DNA of 11,940 nucleotides from QEXZ01 sp034660015 (GTDB taxonomy: Archaea; Halobacteriota; Syntropharchaeia; Alkanophagales; Methanospirareceae). The notes under the pieces were generated by a model. The model saw only the letters and a list, made by a program, of their open reading frames with translations. It did no database searches and was not told the DNA's origin. Positions 1 to 6,427 of this stretch are shown piece after piece. Position numbers and translations under genes: made by a program. Position 1 is the first letter of the stretch, and the number at the start of each line of letters is the position of its first letter. Location: assembly GCA_034660015.1 (NCBI GenBank), contig JAYEII010000045.1, positions 1 through 11,940 of the forward strand. The letters are read 5' to 3'.

Positions 1-38
1 TAGCAAAAGACATTGATCGTGAACTTTATGGAGACTGA
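1..38 (+). CDS. C-terminal tail of a probable antitoxin, cut by the window edge
   Basis: The third plus frame is open from the first base and ends in TGA at 36-38, giving the visible tail AKDIDRELYGD. The next start codon is only two bases further on, and its ribosome-binding sequence (GGAG, 30-33) lies inside this tail. This tight coupling in front of a PIN-domain gene is the usual arrangement of a VapB-type antitoxin with its VapC toxin. Too little sequence is present to say which DNA-binding fold the antitoxin has. The assignment rests on context, not on similarity. Confidence 0.5.
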   Translation, partial: AKDIDRELYGD

Positions 39-40
39 CC

Positions 41-463
41 TTGAAATTATTTATGGATACGTGGGGATGGCTTACTATGCGGGATAAAAGGGAGCATAGG
101 CACAAGGAGATAAAAGATATATATCTTAGTTTATGCAGTAGAAAATGTTTATTTTACACTACCGATTATGTCTTAGACGAAACCTTTACACTTCTTTTCA
201 GACGGTTGCCCTTTAAAAAGGCTAAGGATTCACTGGATGTAATAGAACTTGCTATCAAGGAAGGTTATCTCCGTTTAGAGCGTATTACCGCAGAGCGATT
301 TGAGAAGGCAAAAGGCATAAGAATAAAGTTTCAGGACAAGCCAAGAATATCCTTTACAGATTTAACCTCAATGGTAGTCATGGCAGAGATAGGAATCACC
401 TATATTCTTACGCAAGATGACCATTTCGCTCAGGTAGGAATGGGTTTTCAAAAAATTTTATAA
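41..463 (+). CDS. PIN-domain ribonuclease, VapC-like toxin
   Basis: This 140-residue protein has the size and acidic residues of a single PIN domain: D6 in the opening beta strand (LFMDTWGW), E47 (LDETFT), D107 (SFTDLTS) and D126/D127 (LTQDDHF). These would coordinate the metal ions for RNA cleavage. PIN toxins of this type cut tRNA, rRNA or mRNA when freed from their antitoxin; the target here is unknown. The start is TTG at 41, chosen because GGAG lies seven bases upstream and the first strand with its catalytic Asp begins immediately. The gene follows the tail of a probable antitoxin and is likely cotranscribed with it. Its last 16 bases overlap the end of the convergent ATP-grasp gene. 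A PIN nuclease outside a toxin pair is possible because the partner is barely visible. Confidence 0.8.
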   Translation: MKLFMDTWGWLTMRDKREHRHKEIKDIYLSLCSRKCLFYTTDYVLDETFTLLFRRLPFKKAKDSLDVIELAIKEGYLRLERITAERFEKAKGIRIKFQDKPRISFTDLTSMVVMAEIGITYILTQDDHFAQVGMGFQKIL

Positions 464-1650
464 CAAGAATTTATTTTCTTGTACATCACACCCGCTTTTA
501 TACGCTCGGCATTGCTCATCGCTTCCGCAACCGCTTCTGCTCTGCTATCGCCAATCCCTATTCCCGTGGCAATGGGTTCTCCCTGCTTTACAATTCTGCC
601 TTTTTCTGGAATATCCACTATTCCTTGCACATCCCTATCTAAATTCCCCCTCACTACCCCTTCTTGTCTTGCAAACACAATCGTTTTTGCAGCATATCTT
701 TTCGCTTCCACTTGTTCTACGAGTAAATCCCCTTCTCCTCTTACCGCTTTCATAGACGCATCAACTAAATTCAAATTTAGACCTGTAGAAAGCTCAACGG
801 TGTCCAGGCTTCCTTGAAACCGTGGGTTCACTTCTATTACGAAAGGTAAGTCATCCGTAACAACAAAATCAATCCCGTTAGAGCCTACCAGCCCTAATTC
901 AGTCGTTAAGAACTCGGCAATTTCACACATCCGCTCTGAAGATTTTGTTACAAACGGGGAGATGTTTCCGCAGTAGGCAAAGGGTCCGGGAGCGTAAACC
1001 GAATCCAGACCTATCAACTGCTCATTCACGGATACCGAAATTGCCTCGTGCTCGGTTGAAATGAGCGATACCGAGGCATGCGTTCCATTTATGTATTCCT
1101 GGAATAAGAACTCAGGAAAAAGTTTAGCCCAGCGAATCAATTCCTTCTCATCAATACAAAAGAAATTAGCCGTTCCCCCACCGCCATAAACGGGTTTCGC
1201 CACCACGGGATAGTGAAAGTCTTTCAGTTTCGCTTTTTCTTTTCCTTCCGCTATTTCTCTGCCCGTATAGCTAAGAGGATGCGGGATACCTAAATCGTCT
1301 AATCGCGATGAAAGCCATGCTTTATTCGATACTTCTCTCGTCTTTTCCGGTGTGTTCCCCACTATCTTTTTCCTATCCTTAACAGCTAAGAACCCGAAAT
1401 CCGCACTCTCAAACCCGGAGCCTATAATTATACCGTCAGCTTCTTCTATCTCTGCTTTAAGGTGTTTAACGTCGGCGTGAAGCTGAAGCGGATTCAGAGG
1501 GAAATATCTGGTGGCACATCTCCTCGTATCTATATCGCCAAAAGCATCGGCAGCATACATCTCATAGCCCGCCCTGCTGCCGGAACATACGATATGCCTC
1601 ACCGAATATCCGATTGCCAATATTTTTAAAGGAATCCTCTCTATTTCCAT
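448..1650 (-). CDS. ATP-grasp ligase (predicted carboligase-like)
   Basis: A protein of about 400 residues with an ATP-grasp core. Counting from an upstream GTG at 1659, it has an N-terminal pre-ATP-grasp fold (KILAIGYSVRHIV, then YAADAFGDIDTR at 35-46), a nucleotide-binding strand and glycine loop PVVAKPVYGGGG (151-162), the hinge QEYI (187-190), and the metal-binding EVNPR (276-280). The C-terminal part (KGRIVKQGEPIATGIG) resembles the archaeal ATP-dependent carboligase-like group I know as COG2232. Such enzymes join a carboxylate to an amine or other nucleophile through an acyl phosphate; the substrate here cannot be read from sequence. I place the start at ATG 1650 because GTGAT, complementary to the 16S tail, sits four bases before it; the GTG at 1659 would add three residues. 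The end overlaps the convergent PIN gene by 16 bases. The Kelch gene lies 62 bases or more upstream on the same strand. Confidence 0.75.
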   Translation of the reverse strand: MEIERIPLKILAIGYSVRHIVCSGSRAGYEMYAADAFGDIDTRRCATRYFPLNPLQLHADVKHLKAEIEEADGIIIGSGFESADFGFLAVKDRKKIVGNTPEKTREVSNKAWLSSRLDDLGIPHPLSYTGREIAEGKEKAKLKDFHYPVVAKPVYGGGGTANFFCIDEKELIRWAKLFPEFLFQEYINGTHASVSLISTEHEAISVSVNEQLIGLDSVYAPGPFAYCGNISPFVTKSSERMCEIAEFLTTELGLVGSNGIDFVVTDDLPFVIEVNPRFQGSLDTVELSTGLNLNLVDASMKAVRGEGDLLVEQVEAKRYAAKTIVFARQEGVVRGNLDRDVQGIVDIPEKGRIVKQGEPIATGIGIGDSRAEAVAEAMSNAERIKAGVMYKKINSCYKIF

Positions 1651-1721
1651 CTTTATCACTTTTAATTAATAAGAGCGGCTATTCTATTCAAACTTAACCG
1701 CAGGAATCCAAAAAACCTTGA

Positions 1722-3233
1722 CTAAAAAAACAATTTAATGGCAGGTATCCAATCATAATAAACCCGCCCGTTCGCATCTACAAATTCAGTGCAGTTTATC
1801 CAGCCATTAGCGGTTGGCAGTGCTGGAGTGTGGTGAATTTGAGGATAAGAGCCTGTGCGAATGGTGTAATTGTAAGTTTCGCCTTTCACAAGTGTGAATG
1901 ATTCGTTAAAGGAGATATTGTGCCAATCACCGCTGTAACCATTCCAATTTGCCGTCACGTTCCAGGTCAAGTTCCAAATTTTTACGTATTCGGTATGCCC
2001 ACCGGTGCCTTTGCAGGGATATGTGTAAAGTTTATGCACGGTTGCCGTTTGGTTTGGTGTGATTGTGCCGTTATGCGTGCCGAAGATGCTTGGATAAGTC
2101 CCTAAACCTGTGTCAAACGTCTGTGATGACATTAATTCAAACATATAAAATGCATTTCCGTTACAGTCCCATGTTGATGGTGCACCTTGCCAGTAGTAGA
2201 TACGCCCATCGGCAAGCCCTAATCTGTTTCCAACATAATTGCCTACGGGGCATGGAATGGGCTCTAATTCTTTCCATTCATCTTGCGAGATGTTGTAGCG
2301 GTAGAAATTATATCCTGGGTCTTCTAAACAACTACCACCGCCAAGGGCAAAGATGTAATCGCTACATTCGTTTGACCAATTTCCAATCCTGATTAAAGAG
2401 GCACCGTCTCCCACACCTTCGCTCTCAGGTATGGGACTCAAATCCTCCCAACTCTTTGTAGGGATATGAAATCGAGCAAAATCTTGATTTGGAACTGTTT
2501 CCTGCCGTTCCCCTCGCAGTGCATATATGTATTCTCCACCCGTCCAAACTAAAGAAGCTCCGTCATCAGTAGCAGTCCAATTAGGGTTAAAAAGTAGCTC
2601 ATTCCATGAATTATTAGCGATGTTATAGCAAGCGAACACGGATTTGCGGTCTTTGTTTCCTATTATTGCATAAATATAACCATCGTATCCCGACCACGTA
2701 ATGGCATCTCCAGCACCTTGAGCGTGAGGAGTATCTACCAGTTGTTCCCAGCTATTGTTTGTTATACTGTACCGGTAGAAGAGGCACCGGTCATCATCCT
2801 CCGCTTTGTATCTTGCGCCAAGCAAAGCATAGATAGAATCATCACTATTCCACGCGAGAGCCGCACCATTTCTAAATGCTCCTGTTGGAAGACATGAAAT
2901 GTTCATCGAAACCCAATTATCCGTTTTGGGATTATAACGCCAAAATGTTGGAACAGAAGTAGCATGAAGGCATCTGGCAATATAAATATTCTTTCCAGTG
3001 CCAACTATCGCTTCTCCGTAACCACCTGCTGCTGGAGTATCCGCTTTCTTAACCCACTCACCCATTAAAGACGGGGTTGCTTCAGTTACAGCACAATTGC
3101 TACTACCACTATCTAAGGGTAAAGCAGAGGGCATCGCTGCTATAGCCACCAAAAATAGCAGGCTAATCAATGCAGTTATAATTTTTATGCTCCGCTCTTT
3201 TCCCTTCGGATAAAATACACTTCTTCGCGACAT
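1722..3233 (-). CDS. Secreted Kelch-type beta-propeller protein with C-terminal beta domain
   Basis: This 503-residue protein starts with a basic stretch and a hydrophobic segment (about 18-33, ITALISLLFLVAIAAM), a Sec-type signal or anchor. Residues about 60-370 hold six Kelch-like blades, each with a pattern of G(A/D)(A/S)L, IYAL.G and a closing Y(N/S)I..NSW..L; examples are SITNNSWEQL, NIANNSWNEL and NISQDEWKEL. Six blades form a closed propeller, usually a binding platform. Residues about 375-503 are a separate Asn/Thr/Trp-rich domain (KIWNLTWNVTANWNGYSG, then YNYTIRTGSYPQIHH), which I recall as a recurring tail in surface proteins of ANME-1-type archaea. Many N-x-S/T sequons suggest glycosylation. 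A cell-surface binding role is inferred; no catalytic motif is seen. A winged-helix gene is divergent from it across 88 bases and could regulate it. Confidence 0.8.
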   Translation of the reverse strand: MSRRSVFYPKGKERSIKIITALISLLFLVAIAAMPSALPLDSGSSNCAVTEATPSLMGEWVKKADTPAAGGYGEAIVGTGKNIYIARCLHATSVPTFWRYNPKTDNWVSMNISCLPTGAFRNGAALAWNSDDSIYALLGARYKAEDDDRCLFYRYSITNNSWEQLVDTPHAQGAGDAITWSGYDGYIYAIIGNKDRKSVFACYNIANNSWNELLFNPNWTATDDGASLVWTGGEYIYALRGERQETVPNQDFARFHIPTKSWEDLSPIPESEGVGDGASLIRIGNWSNECSDYIFALGGGSCLEDPGYNFYRYNISQDEWKELEPIPCPVGNYVGNRLGLADGRIYYWQGAPSTWDCNGNAFYMFELMSSQTFDTGLGTYPSIFGTHNGTITPNQTATVHKLYTYPCKGTGGHTEYVKIWNLTWNVTANWNGYSGDWHNISFNESFTLVKGETYNYTIRTGSYPQIHHTPALPTANGWINCTEFVDANGRVYYDWIPAIKLFF

Positions 3234-3286
3234 GAGATGGTAGAGCTAACATATTTACGTTAGTCCCACTTTAGATTTATGATTAT

Positions 3287-3297
3287 TATATATAAAT
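3287..3297 (+). promoter_or_regulatory. TATA box for the winged-helix gene
   Basis: The run TATATATAAAT in the Kelch/winged-helix intergenic region is a strong archaeal TATA element. Its centre lies about 30 bases before the ATG at 3322, so transcription would begin at or a few bases before the start codon, and no ribosome-binding sequence is present. A weaker TAAATATG (minus strand, about 3253-3260) sits about 25 bases before the divergent Kelch gene. A small inverted repeat, CTAAC/GTTAG (3249-3263), lies between the two. Confidence 0.6.
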
Positions 3298-3321
3298 AGG
3301 CTGGTTCAATTCTAAAACAAA

Positions 3322-3594
3322 ATGGAATTGAACATTAATGATGAGTTAAAAGCAAGGGTCTTGAAGCAGTTAACCGATGGAAAGGTTTATTCTTTCTATC
3401 TATTGTCGAAAGCAGTTGGGGCTAATAACACCACGGTTAAGAAAAATTGTAACTTCCTCCACCTGATAGGACTCATTGATATCAACAAAATCTCAGTGGA
3501 AGAAAGTGCGTCAGGTATACCCTCTTACAGGGTTAGAATCACAGAAGACGGATTGAAAGCAGTGAAGAATATCATCAAAATTATGAAAACCTGA
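3322..3594 (+). CDS. Small winged helix-turn-helix DNA-binding protein
   Basis: A 90-residue protein made of one predicted winged-helix domain. A helical pair covers about residues 6-48 (VLKQLTDGKVYSFYLLSKAV, then ANNTTVKKNCNFLHLIGLI, the likely recognition helix). A hairpin wing follows at about 54-75 (ISVEESASGIPSYRVRITE), then a C-terminal helix (DGLKAVKNIIKIM). The pattern of stepwise unit, turn, 'LIGLI', wing and 'ITEDGLKA' is typical of small archaeal transcription regulators. It is expressed from its own TATA box with little or no leader. The insertion sequence begins only 11 bases after its stop. Its target is unknown; the divergent Kelch gene or itself are the natural candidates. Confidence 0.65.
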   Translation: MELNINDELKARVLKQLTDGKVYSFYLLSKAVGANNTTVKKNCNFLHLIGLIDINKISVEESASGIPSYRVRITEDGLKAVKNIIKIMKT

Positions 3595-3605
3595 AAAGAG
3601 TGTAA

Positions 3606-3640
3606 AAACCTTAACTCCGCACCTTTTTGGGGAACATATA
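3606..3640. repeat. Left terminal inverted repeat of the insertion sequence
   Basis: The tip AAACCTTAACTCCGC (15 bases) and the inner GGGGAACATATA (3629-3640) are exact complements of the other end. The eight bases between them are largely unmatched. The transposase stop codon (3611-3613) lies in it. Confidence 0.88.
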
Positions 3641-4876
3641 TAACCCAAGTGCCTCATCCAGATCCATCACCTTCTTTGGAACTTCAGCAATCATGCCACG
3701 CCCACCCATCTCAAGATGGTAAACCTTGCCGTATTTGAATAACAGATCAATCGGCGTGATATTATGATTGATTTCCGCCTTCTTCAAGAGCTGCTCCAGC
3801 TTACAGTGGATATAAAGGGACAGAAACGCGATGAACACGTGTCCAAAGACACTTTCATCGTCCTGTAAGTAGAGCTTATCCGCATTAAGCACCGTCTTAT
3901 ACGTGTCAAACATCTTCTCAACCACTTCTCGTTTCTTATAGAGCAGATAGATTTCCTGCTTCTCGACATTCATATCTGAGATAAAGTATTCCGTGAAGTG
4001 GATACGTGTGTCGTAATAATGGCTATTCCTCTTTGTCGGGAGCACGTAGGAGGTCTCCTTACCTCCCAGGAACTTTATGGTTCCTTCAGAAAAGAAACCC
4101 CTGTCGAGGATGAGAACTTTTCCGCCGATATCAAGCTCATTGATCGTGTGATACAGCGTTTTTATATCCTTCACACTGCCAGGAAGAGAGCGAATCATTG
4201 CCGGCAATCCCGTGTCTGCGCTGCACAGTAGAGCGAGATTTATCTGTGGTACATGTATCTTATCCTTGTTGTATCCCTTCTCTGCCTGACTGATGCTCAT
4301 AGAACGTGAGAACATGGAACTCAGGTTGTATACAAGTTGTTTGCTCATATCTGCAAGTTCCCTGAACAGGACATTCTGACCAGCTCGATTTACGCCTACC
4401 TCACGTAACACTCGTGAGAGATTCTTTGGATTTAGGTTCGGCTTAGTACCGTCGGCGTTGTATAGTTTCTCCCATGCATCTTTCGCACGTTTTAATGGGA
4501 CATTGCCAGAAGCACGCACCATAGCAAGAGCGCAGATTTCCTCCCAGTGGTCGGGAAAACCCTCTTTCAACACAGGTTTGATGTCCTGCATCATTCTGTG
4601 TAGCAGCATCGAATTCCCGTATTCAGTAATATTTCGCGGACCCGCGATATATTTGTGCTCATGCTTATTTTGCCCCTTTGGAATAAATCCACGTTCTTTG
4701 TCGAGTTTTCCGAGGTATTTTGACACTTTCCGTCCTCTTTTTATCTCTTTATCGTAACGACTCGTTGAATGATAGACATAGTTCTTTGACCCCCGTGTCT
4801 TGATTTCGAGACACGTTTTACCCGCGTGTCGCTGATTTTCCAACCAACTTCTCGCCCACTCTTCTATGTTCCCCAT
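3611..4876 (-). CDS. DDE transposase (IS4/IS1634-type), probably inactive
   Basis: This 421-residue protein has the recognisable parts of the family: the N-terminal region YVYHSTSRYDKE..KVSKYLGKL (33-58), EKGYNKDKIHVPQINLAL (199-216), the second catalytic Asp in LILDRGFF (D258), and the exact Y-2-R-3-E-6-K signature (Y313, R316, E320, K327). Two things are wrong. The first catalytic Asp, expected in the strand before LSSMFSRS, is Asn (N184, codon AAC). Only 62 residues separate D258 from E320, and HFTEYF runs straight into ISDMNVEKQEIY; family members as I remember them have roughly 80 more residues of an insertion domain here. The frame is otherwise intact. Transcription is likely from a TATA box about 24 bases upstream. 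Catalysis is probably lost; this is inferred from the family pattern. Confidence 0.82.
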   Translation of the reverse strand: MGNIEEWARSWLENQRHAGKTCLEIKTRGSKNYVYHSTSRYDKEIKRGRKVSKYLGKLDKERGFIPKGQNKHEHKYIAGPRNITEYGNSMLLHRMMQDIKPVLKEGFPDHWEEICALAMVRASGNVPLKRAKDAWEKLYNADGTKPNLNPKNLSRVLREVGVNRAGQNVLFRELADMSKQLVYNLSSMFSRSMSISQAEKGYNKDKIHVPQINLALLCSADTGLPAMIRSLPGSVKDIKTLYHTINELDIGGKVLILDRGFFSEGTIKFLGGKETSYVLPTKRNSHYYDTRIHFTEYFISDMNVEKQEIYLLYKKREVVEKMFDTYKTVLNADKLYLQDDESVFGHVFIAFLSLYIHCKLEQLLKKAEINHNITPIDLLFKYGKVYHLEMGGRGMIAEVPKKVMDLDEALGLYMFPKKVRS

Positions 4877-4892
4877 AAAGTTACGTAGGGGG

Positions 4893-4906
4893 TATATAAA
4901 TAAAAA
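4893..4906 (-). promoter_or_regulatory. TATA box of the transposase gene
   Basis: Read on the minus strand this is TTTTTATTTATATA, preceded by purine-rich CGAAAAGC that could bind TFB. It is centred about 24 bases before the ATG (4874-4876), so the transcript would be leaderless or nearly so. Confidence 0.55.
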
Positions 4907-4967
4907 GCTTTTCGGTTTTCTTCTCTCGTTAAATCATAAACGCATGCTTTATGTTGCAGTTGGTAAT

Positions 4968-5002
4968 TATATGTTCCCCATGATTTGGCGGAGTTAAGGT
5001 TT
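4968..5002. repeat. Right terminal inverted repeat of the insertion sequence
   Basis: The inner TATATGTTCCCC (4968-4979) and the tip GCGGAGTTAAGGTTT (4988-5002) pair with the left end. TATGTTCCCCAT occurs again in direct orientation at 4865-4876, over the transposase start codon. Confidence 0.88.
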
Positions 5003-5004
5003 GT

Positions 5005-5036
5005 AAAAAGAAAAAGTGTTGTGTAATCTTGTGGTT
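5005..5036 (-). repeat. Repeated gene-end block (copy 1), probable terminator after the metallo-hydrolase gene
   Basis: The plus strand reads AAAAAGAAAAAGTGTTGTGT (5005-5024), then AATCTTGTGGTTA (5025-5037). In the direction of the upstream minus-strand gene this becomes AACCACAAGATT followed by ACACAACACTTTTTCTTTTT, starting within three bases of the stop codon. A long T-rich run after a stop is a known archaeal terminator. The same 20 bases recur exactly at 9022-9041. The insertion sequence lies directly beyond the T-rich run. Confidence 0.6.
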
Positions 5037-5038
5037 AG

Positions 5039-5695
5039 CTAAACAAGTACGCGTTCTTTTATAAATTCGTAATTCCTTTTGACATTGCTTCTTCCTTCTA
5101 TTAATGCTCCGTGCCCTGGCAGCAAAAGTTCTGTATCCAGCGCTGATATCCTGTTGATGCTTGTTTCTAGCTCCTCTTTGTTACCAAACGGTAAATCTGT
5201 TCTTCCTACGCTTTTATCAAACATCAAATCACCGCATATTAGAATCTTTTCAGCCGAAACGTAAAAACAAACGCTTCCCGGTGAATGCCCAGGCGTATGC
5301 ACTATTCTCAACTCGGTGTCCCCTATACTTAGATTCTCGTCAAGAACAAAATACACCTCGAATTTAGGTCCTGTGCCAACGCCAAGAACCCTCGAAACTT
5401 CTTCAAGCATAATATCAAGATATTCCATTTGTGATGGGTGTAGTGCAACTTTTGCGCCGGATATATCCTTAAGCGCTGCGGTTGCGTTACAGTGGTCGGG
5501 ATGAAGATGCGTGAGCGTTATCAAATCAATATCCTCTGCACTAATCCCATCTTTCTCCATTTCCTCGAGTCGCAGCCCAAGATAAATCTCGAATCCCGGG
5601 TCTATGAGAACCGTGAGTTCATCCCGTATCACATACGTGTTTGCATCAAACAATCCTTTCTCCTTATACCCGTACACGCCGTCTTTAATTCGCAT
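5039..5695 (-). CDS. Metallo-beta-lactamase-fold hydrolase (glyoxalase II-like)
   Basis: This 218-residue protein has the full set of metal ligands of the fold: THLHPDH (H63, H65, D67, H68), H137 in HTPGHSPG, D156 in ICGDLMF and H195 in LLPGHG. The start, DANTYVIRDELTVLIDPG, is typical of the group. A two-metal hydrolase acting in the cytoplasm is expected; there is no signal peptide. Substrate classes in this family include thioesters such as S-lactoylglutathione, lactones, phosphodiesters and sulfur carriers, and nothing in the sequence selects among them. The start ATG at 5695 follows an AAGG-containing purine run. The SpoIIM-like gene lies 74 bases upstream on the same strand, separated by T-rich sequence, so cotranscription is uncertain. 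Confidence 0.88.
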   Translation of the reverse strand: MRIKDGVYGYKEKGLFDANTYVIRDELTVLIDPGFEIYLGLRLEEMEKDGISAEDIDLITLTHLHPDHCNATAALKDISGAKVALHPSQMEYLDIMLEEVSRVLGVGTGPKFEVYFVLDENLSIGDTELRIVHTPGHSPGSVCFYVSAEKILICGDLMFDKSVGRTDLPFGNKEELETSINRISALDTELLLPGHGALIEGRSNVKRNYEFIKERVLV

Positions 5696-5769
5696 TTTAA
5701 ACCTTTTTTTCTTTTAGCACCGTTTTTCTTTTCTGCAAAGCATTTTTGATAAAAGTTTTAAGAAAAGTT

Positions 5770-6354
5770 TTAAAGAAAAAGTGTTGCAACAATCAAAGCT
5801 GATTCAATAAGAGCGGCAATAAGAAGAAGAGGCAAGATCAGAATGAGGAATACCTTCAAGCCATTCCTCAATTCCTTTTTTAAGTCCCTATCTCCTTTCC
5901 GTTTCAAAACCTCGCGCCCCAGTCTCAAGCCAATTGACGCGGAGAGCAAAAAGGCGGGTATCTCAAACATCCCATGCGGCACTATCGCAAGAAAGATAAT
6001 CAGCCCCTGCTCTTTTGCAAACCAGCCGAGTAAACCACCATTGATAAACACGGAAAATAGCGGAAAAATACCTATCAGCGGTCCCAATATGATGTCAAGG
6101 AAGCAGGTGAACGAGTTATTCAAAAATAGCACGGCAAAGAAAGCCAAAAAAATTATCCATGGGGGGTATTCATGTGTAGAATCTTTTAAATTCTCACTAA
6201 GCTGCTGAATCCACTCCAGAGGCACATTAAATATTTCGCTCAGGAAACCGACATACCCAACGATAATGGCGCCAACGAAAACAACGGAAACGAGCAGGAC
6301 GTAAAATCTAATAGAATAAAGATATTCACGCACCGATAACTTTTCTTCTTCCAT
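5770..6354 (-). CDS. SpoIIM/DUF95-family integral membrane protein
   Basis: A 194-residue membrane protein with about five hydrophobic segments: 17-36, 66-90, 92-112, 117-142 and 168-194. The family hallmark is clear: NNSFTCFLDIILGPLIGIFP (79-98), then NGGLLGWF and the conserved PHGMFEIPAFLLSASIGLRLG (126-146), in which the HG-x-FE group sits in a membrane helix. Proteins of this family are widespread in archaea and bacteria; the name comes from a Bacillus engulfment protein, and the archaeal function is not known. The start ATG at 6354 lies about 30 bases from a TATA-like TTATAAAAAT on the minus strand. The gene is divergent from HMG-CoA reductase across a 73-base promoter region. Confidence 0.85.
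   Translation of the reverse strand: MEEEKLSVREYLYSIRFYVLLVSVVFVGAIIVGYVGFLSEIFNVPLEWIQQLSENLKDSTHEYPPWIIFLAFFAVLFLNNSFTCFLDIILGPLIGIFPLFSVFINGGLLGWFAKEQGLIIFLAIVPHGMFEIPAFLLSASIGLRLGREVLKRKGDRDLKKELRNGLKVFLILILPLLLIAALIESALIVATLFL
5772..5786 (-). repeat. Partial gene-end block (copy 2) at the end of the SpoIIM-like gene
   Basis: AAAGAAAAAGTGTTG on the plus strand matches 15 bases of the 20-base block seen at 5005 and 9022. Here it overlaps the stop codon and encodes the last residues (ATLFL). The T-rich minus strand continues past the stop and could act as terminator. Confidence 0.5.
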
Positions 6355-6427
6355 TTTCTTCTCGTAAAGATGATAAGCATTTTTATAACTAAAATCTTGT
6401 GGTTATAAAAGGAGTTGAAATATTAAA
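6355..6427. promoter_or_regulatory. Divergent promoter region between the SpoIIM-like gene and hmgA
   Basis: This 73-base region holds TTTTTATAACTAAAATC (about 6380-6396), TATA-like on both strands, and a second TTATAAAA (6403-6410) on the plus strand about 20 bases before hmgA. GGAG (6411-6414) lies 13 bases before the hmgA ATG, which is far for a ribosome-binding site. Between the two TATA-like elements is AATCTTGTGGTTA (6393-6405), identical to the sequence after the metallo-hydrolase gene at 5025-5037. Confidence 0.5.

Larger units (their letters stand above)
3606..5002 (-). mobile_element. Insertion sequence, IS4/IS1634-type, with terminal inverted repeats and target duplication
   Basis: A 1397-base element bounded by a perfect 15-base inverted repeat (AAACCTTAACTCCGC at 3606-3620; its complement at 4988-5002). 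The repeat continues inward: an 8-base mismatched stretch is followed by another perfect 12 bases, giving about 35-base ends. GTAA flanks both sides (3602-3605 and 5003-5006). The flanking identity can be read as far as GTAAAAA, so the duplication is at least four bases, and its exact border with the repeat is ambiguous. One transposase gene fills the element on the minus strand, and its stop codon lies inside the repeat. The element sits directly next to a repeated gene-end block downstream of the metallo-hydrolase gene. Intact ends with a damaged transposase suggest either decay after insertion or movement in trans. Confidence 0.88.

Noticed and set aside
479..817. Plus-strand ORF opposite the ATP-grasp gene
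   Set aside because: It is a shadow of the real gene, with Ser/Pro/Thr-rich composition and no motif.
1669..1680. AATAAGAGCGGC shared with 5806-5817
   Set aside because: One copy is inside the SpoIIM-like coding sequence and the other is intergenic; twelve bases without positional logic is likely chance.
5751..5772. Direct repeat AAAAGTTTTA twice
   Set aside because: It is low-complexity A/T sequence in a T-rich gene end and needs no special explanation.
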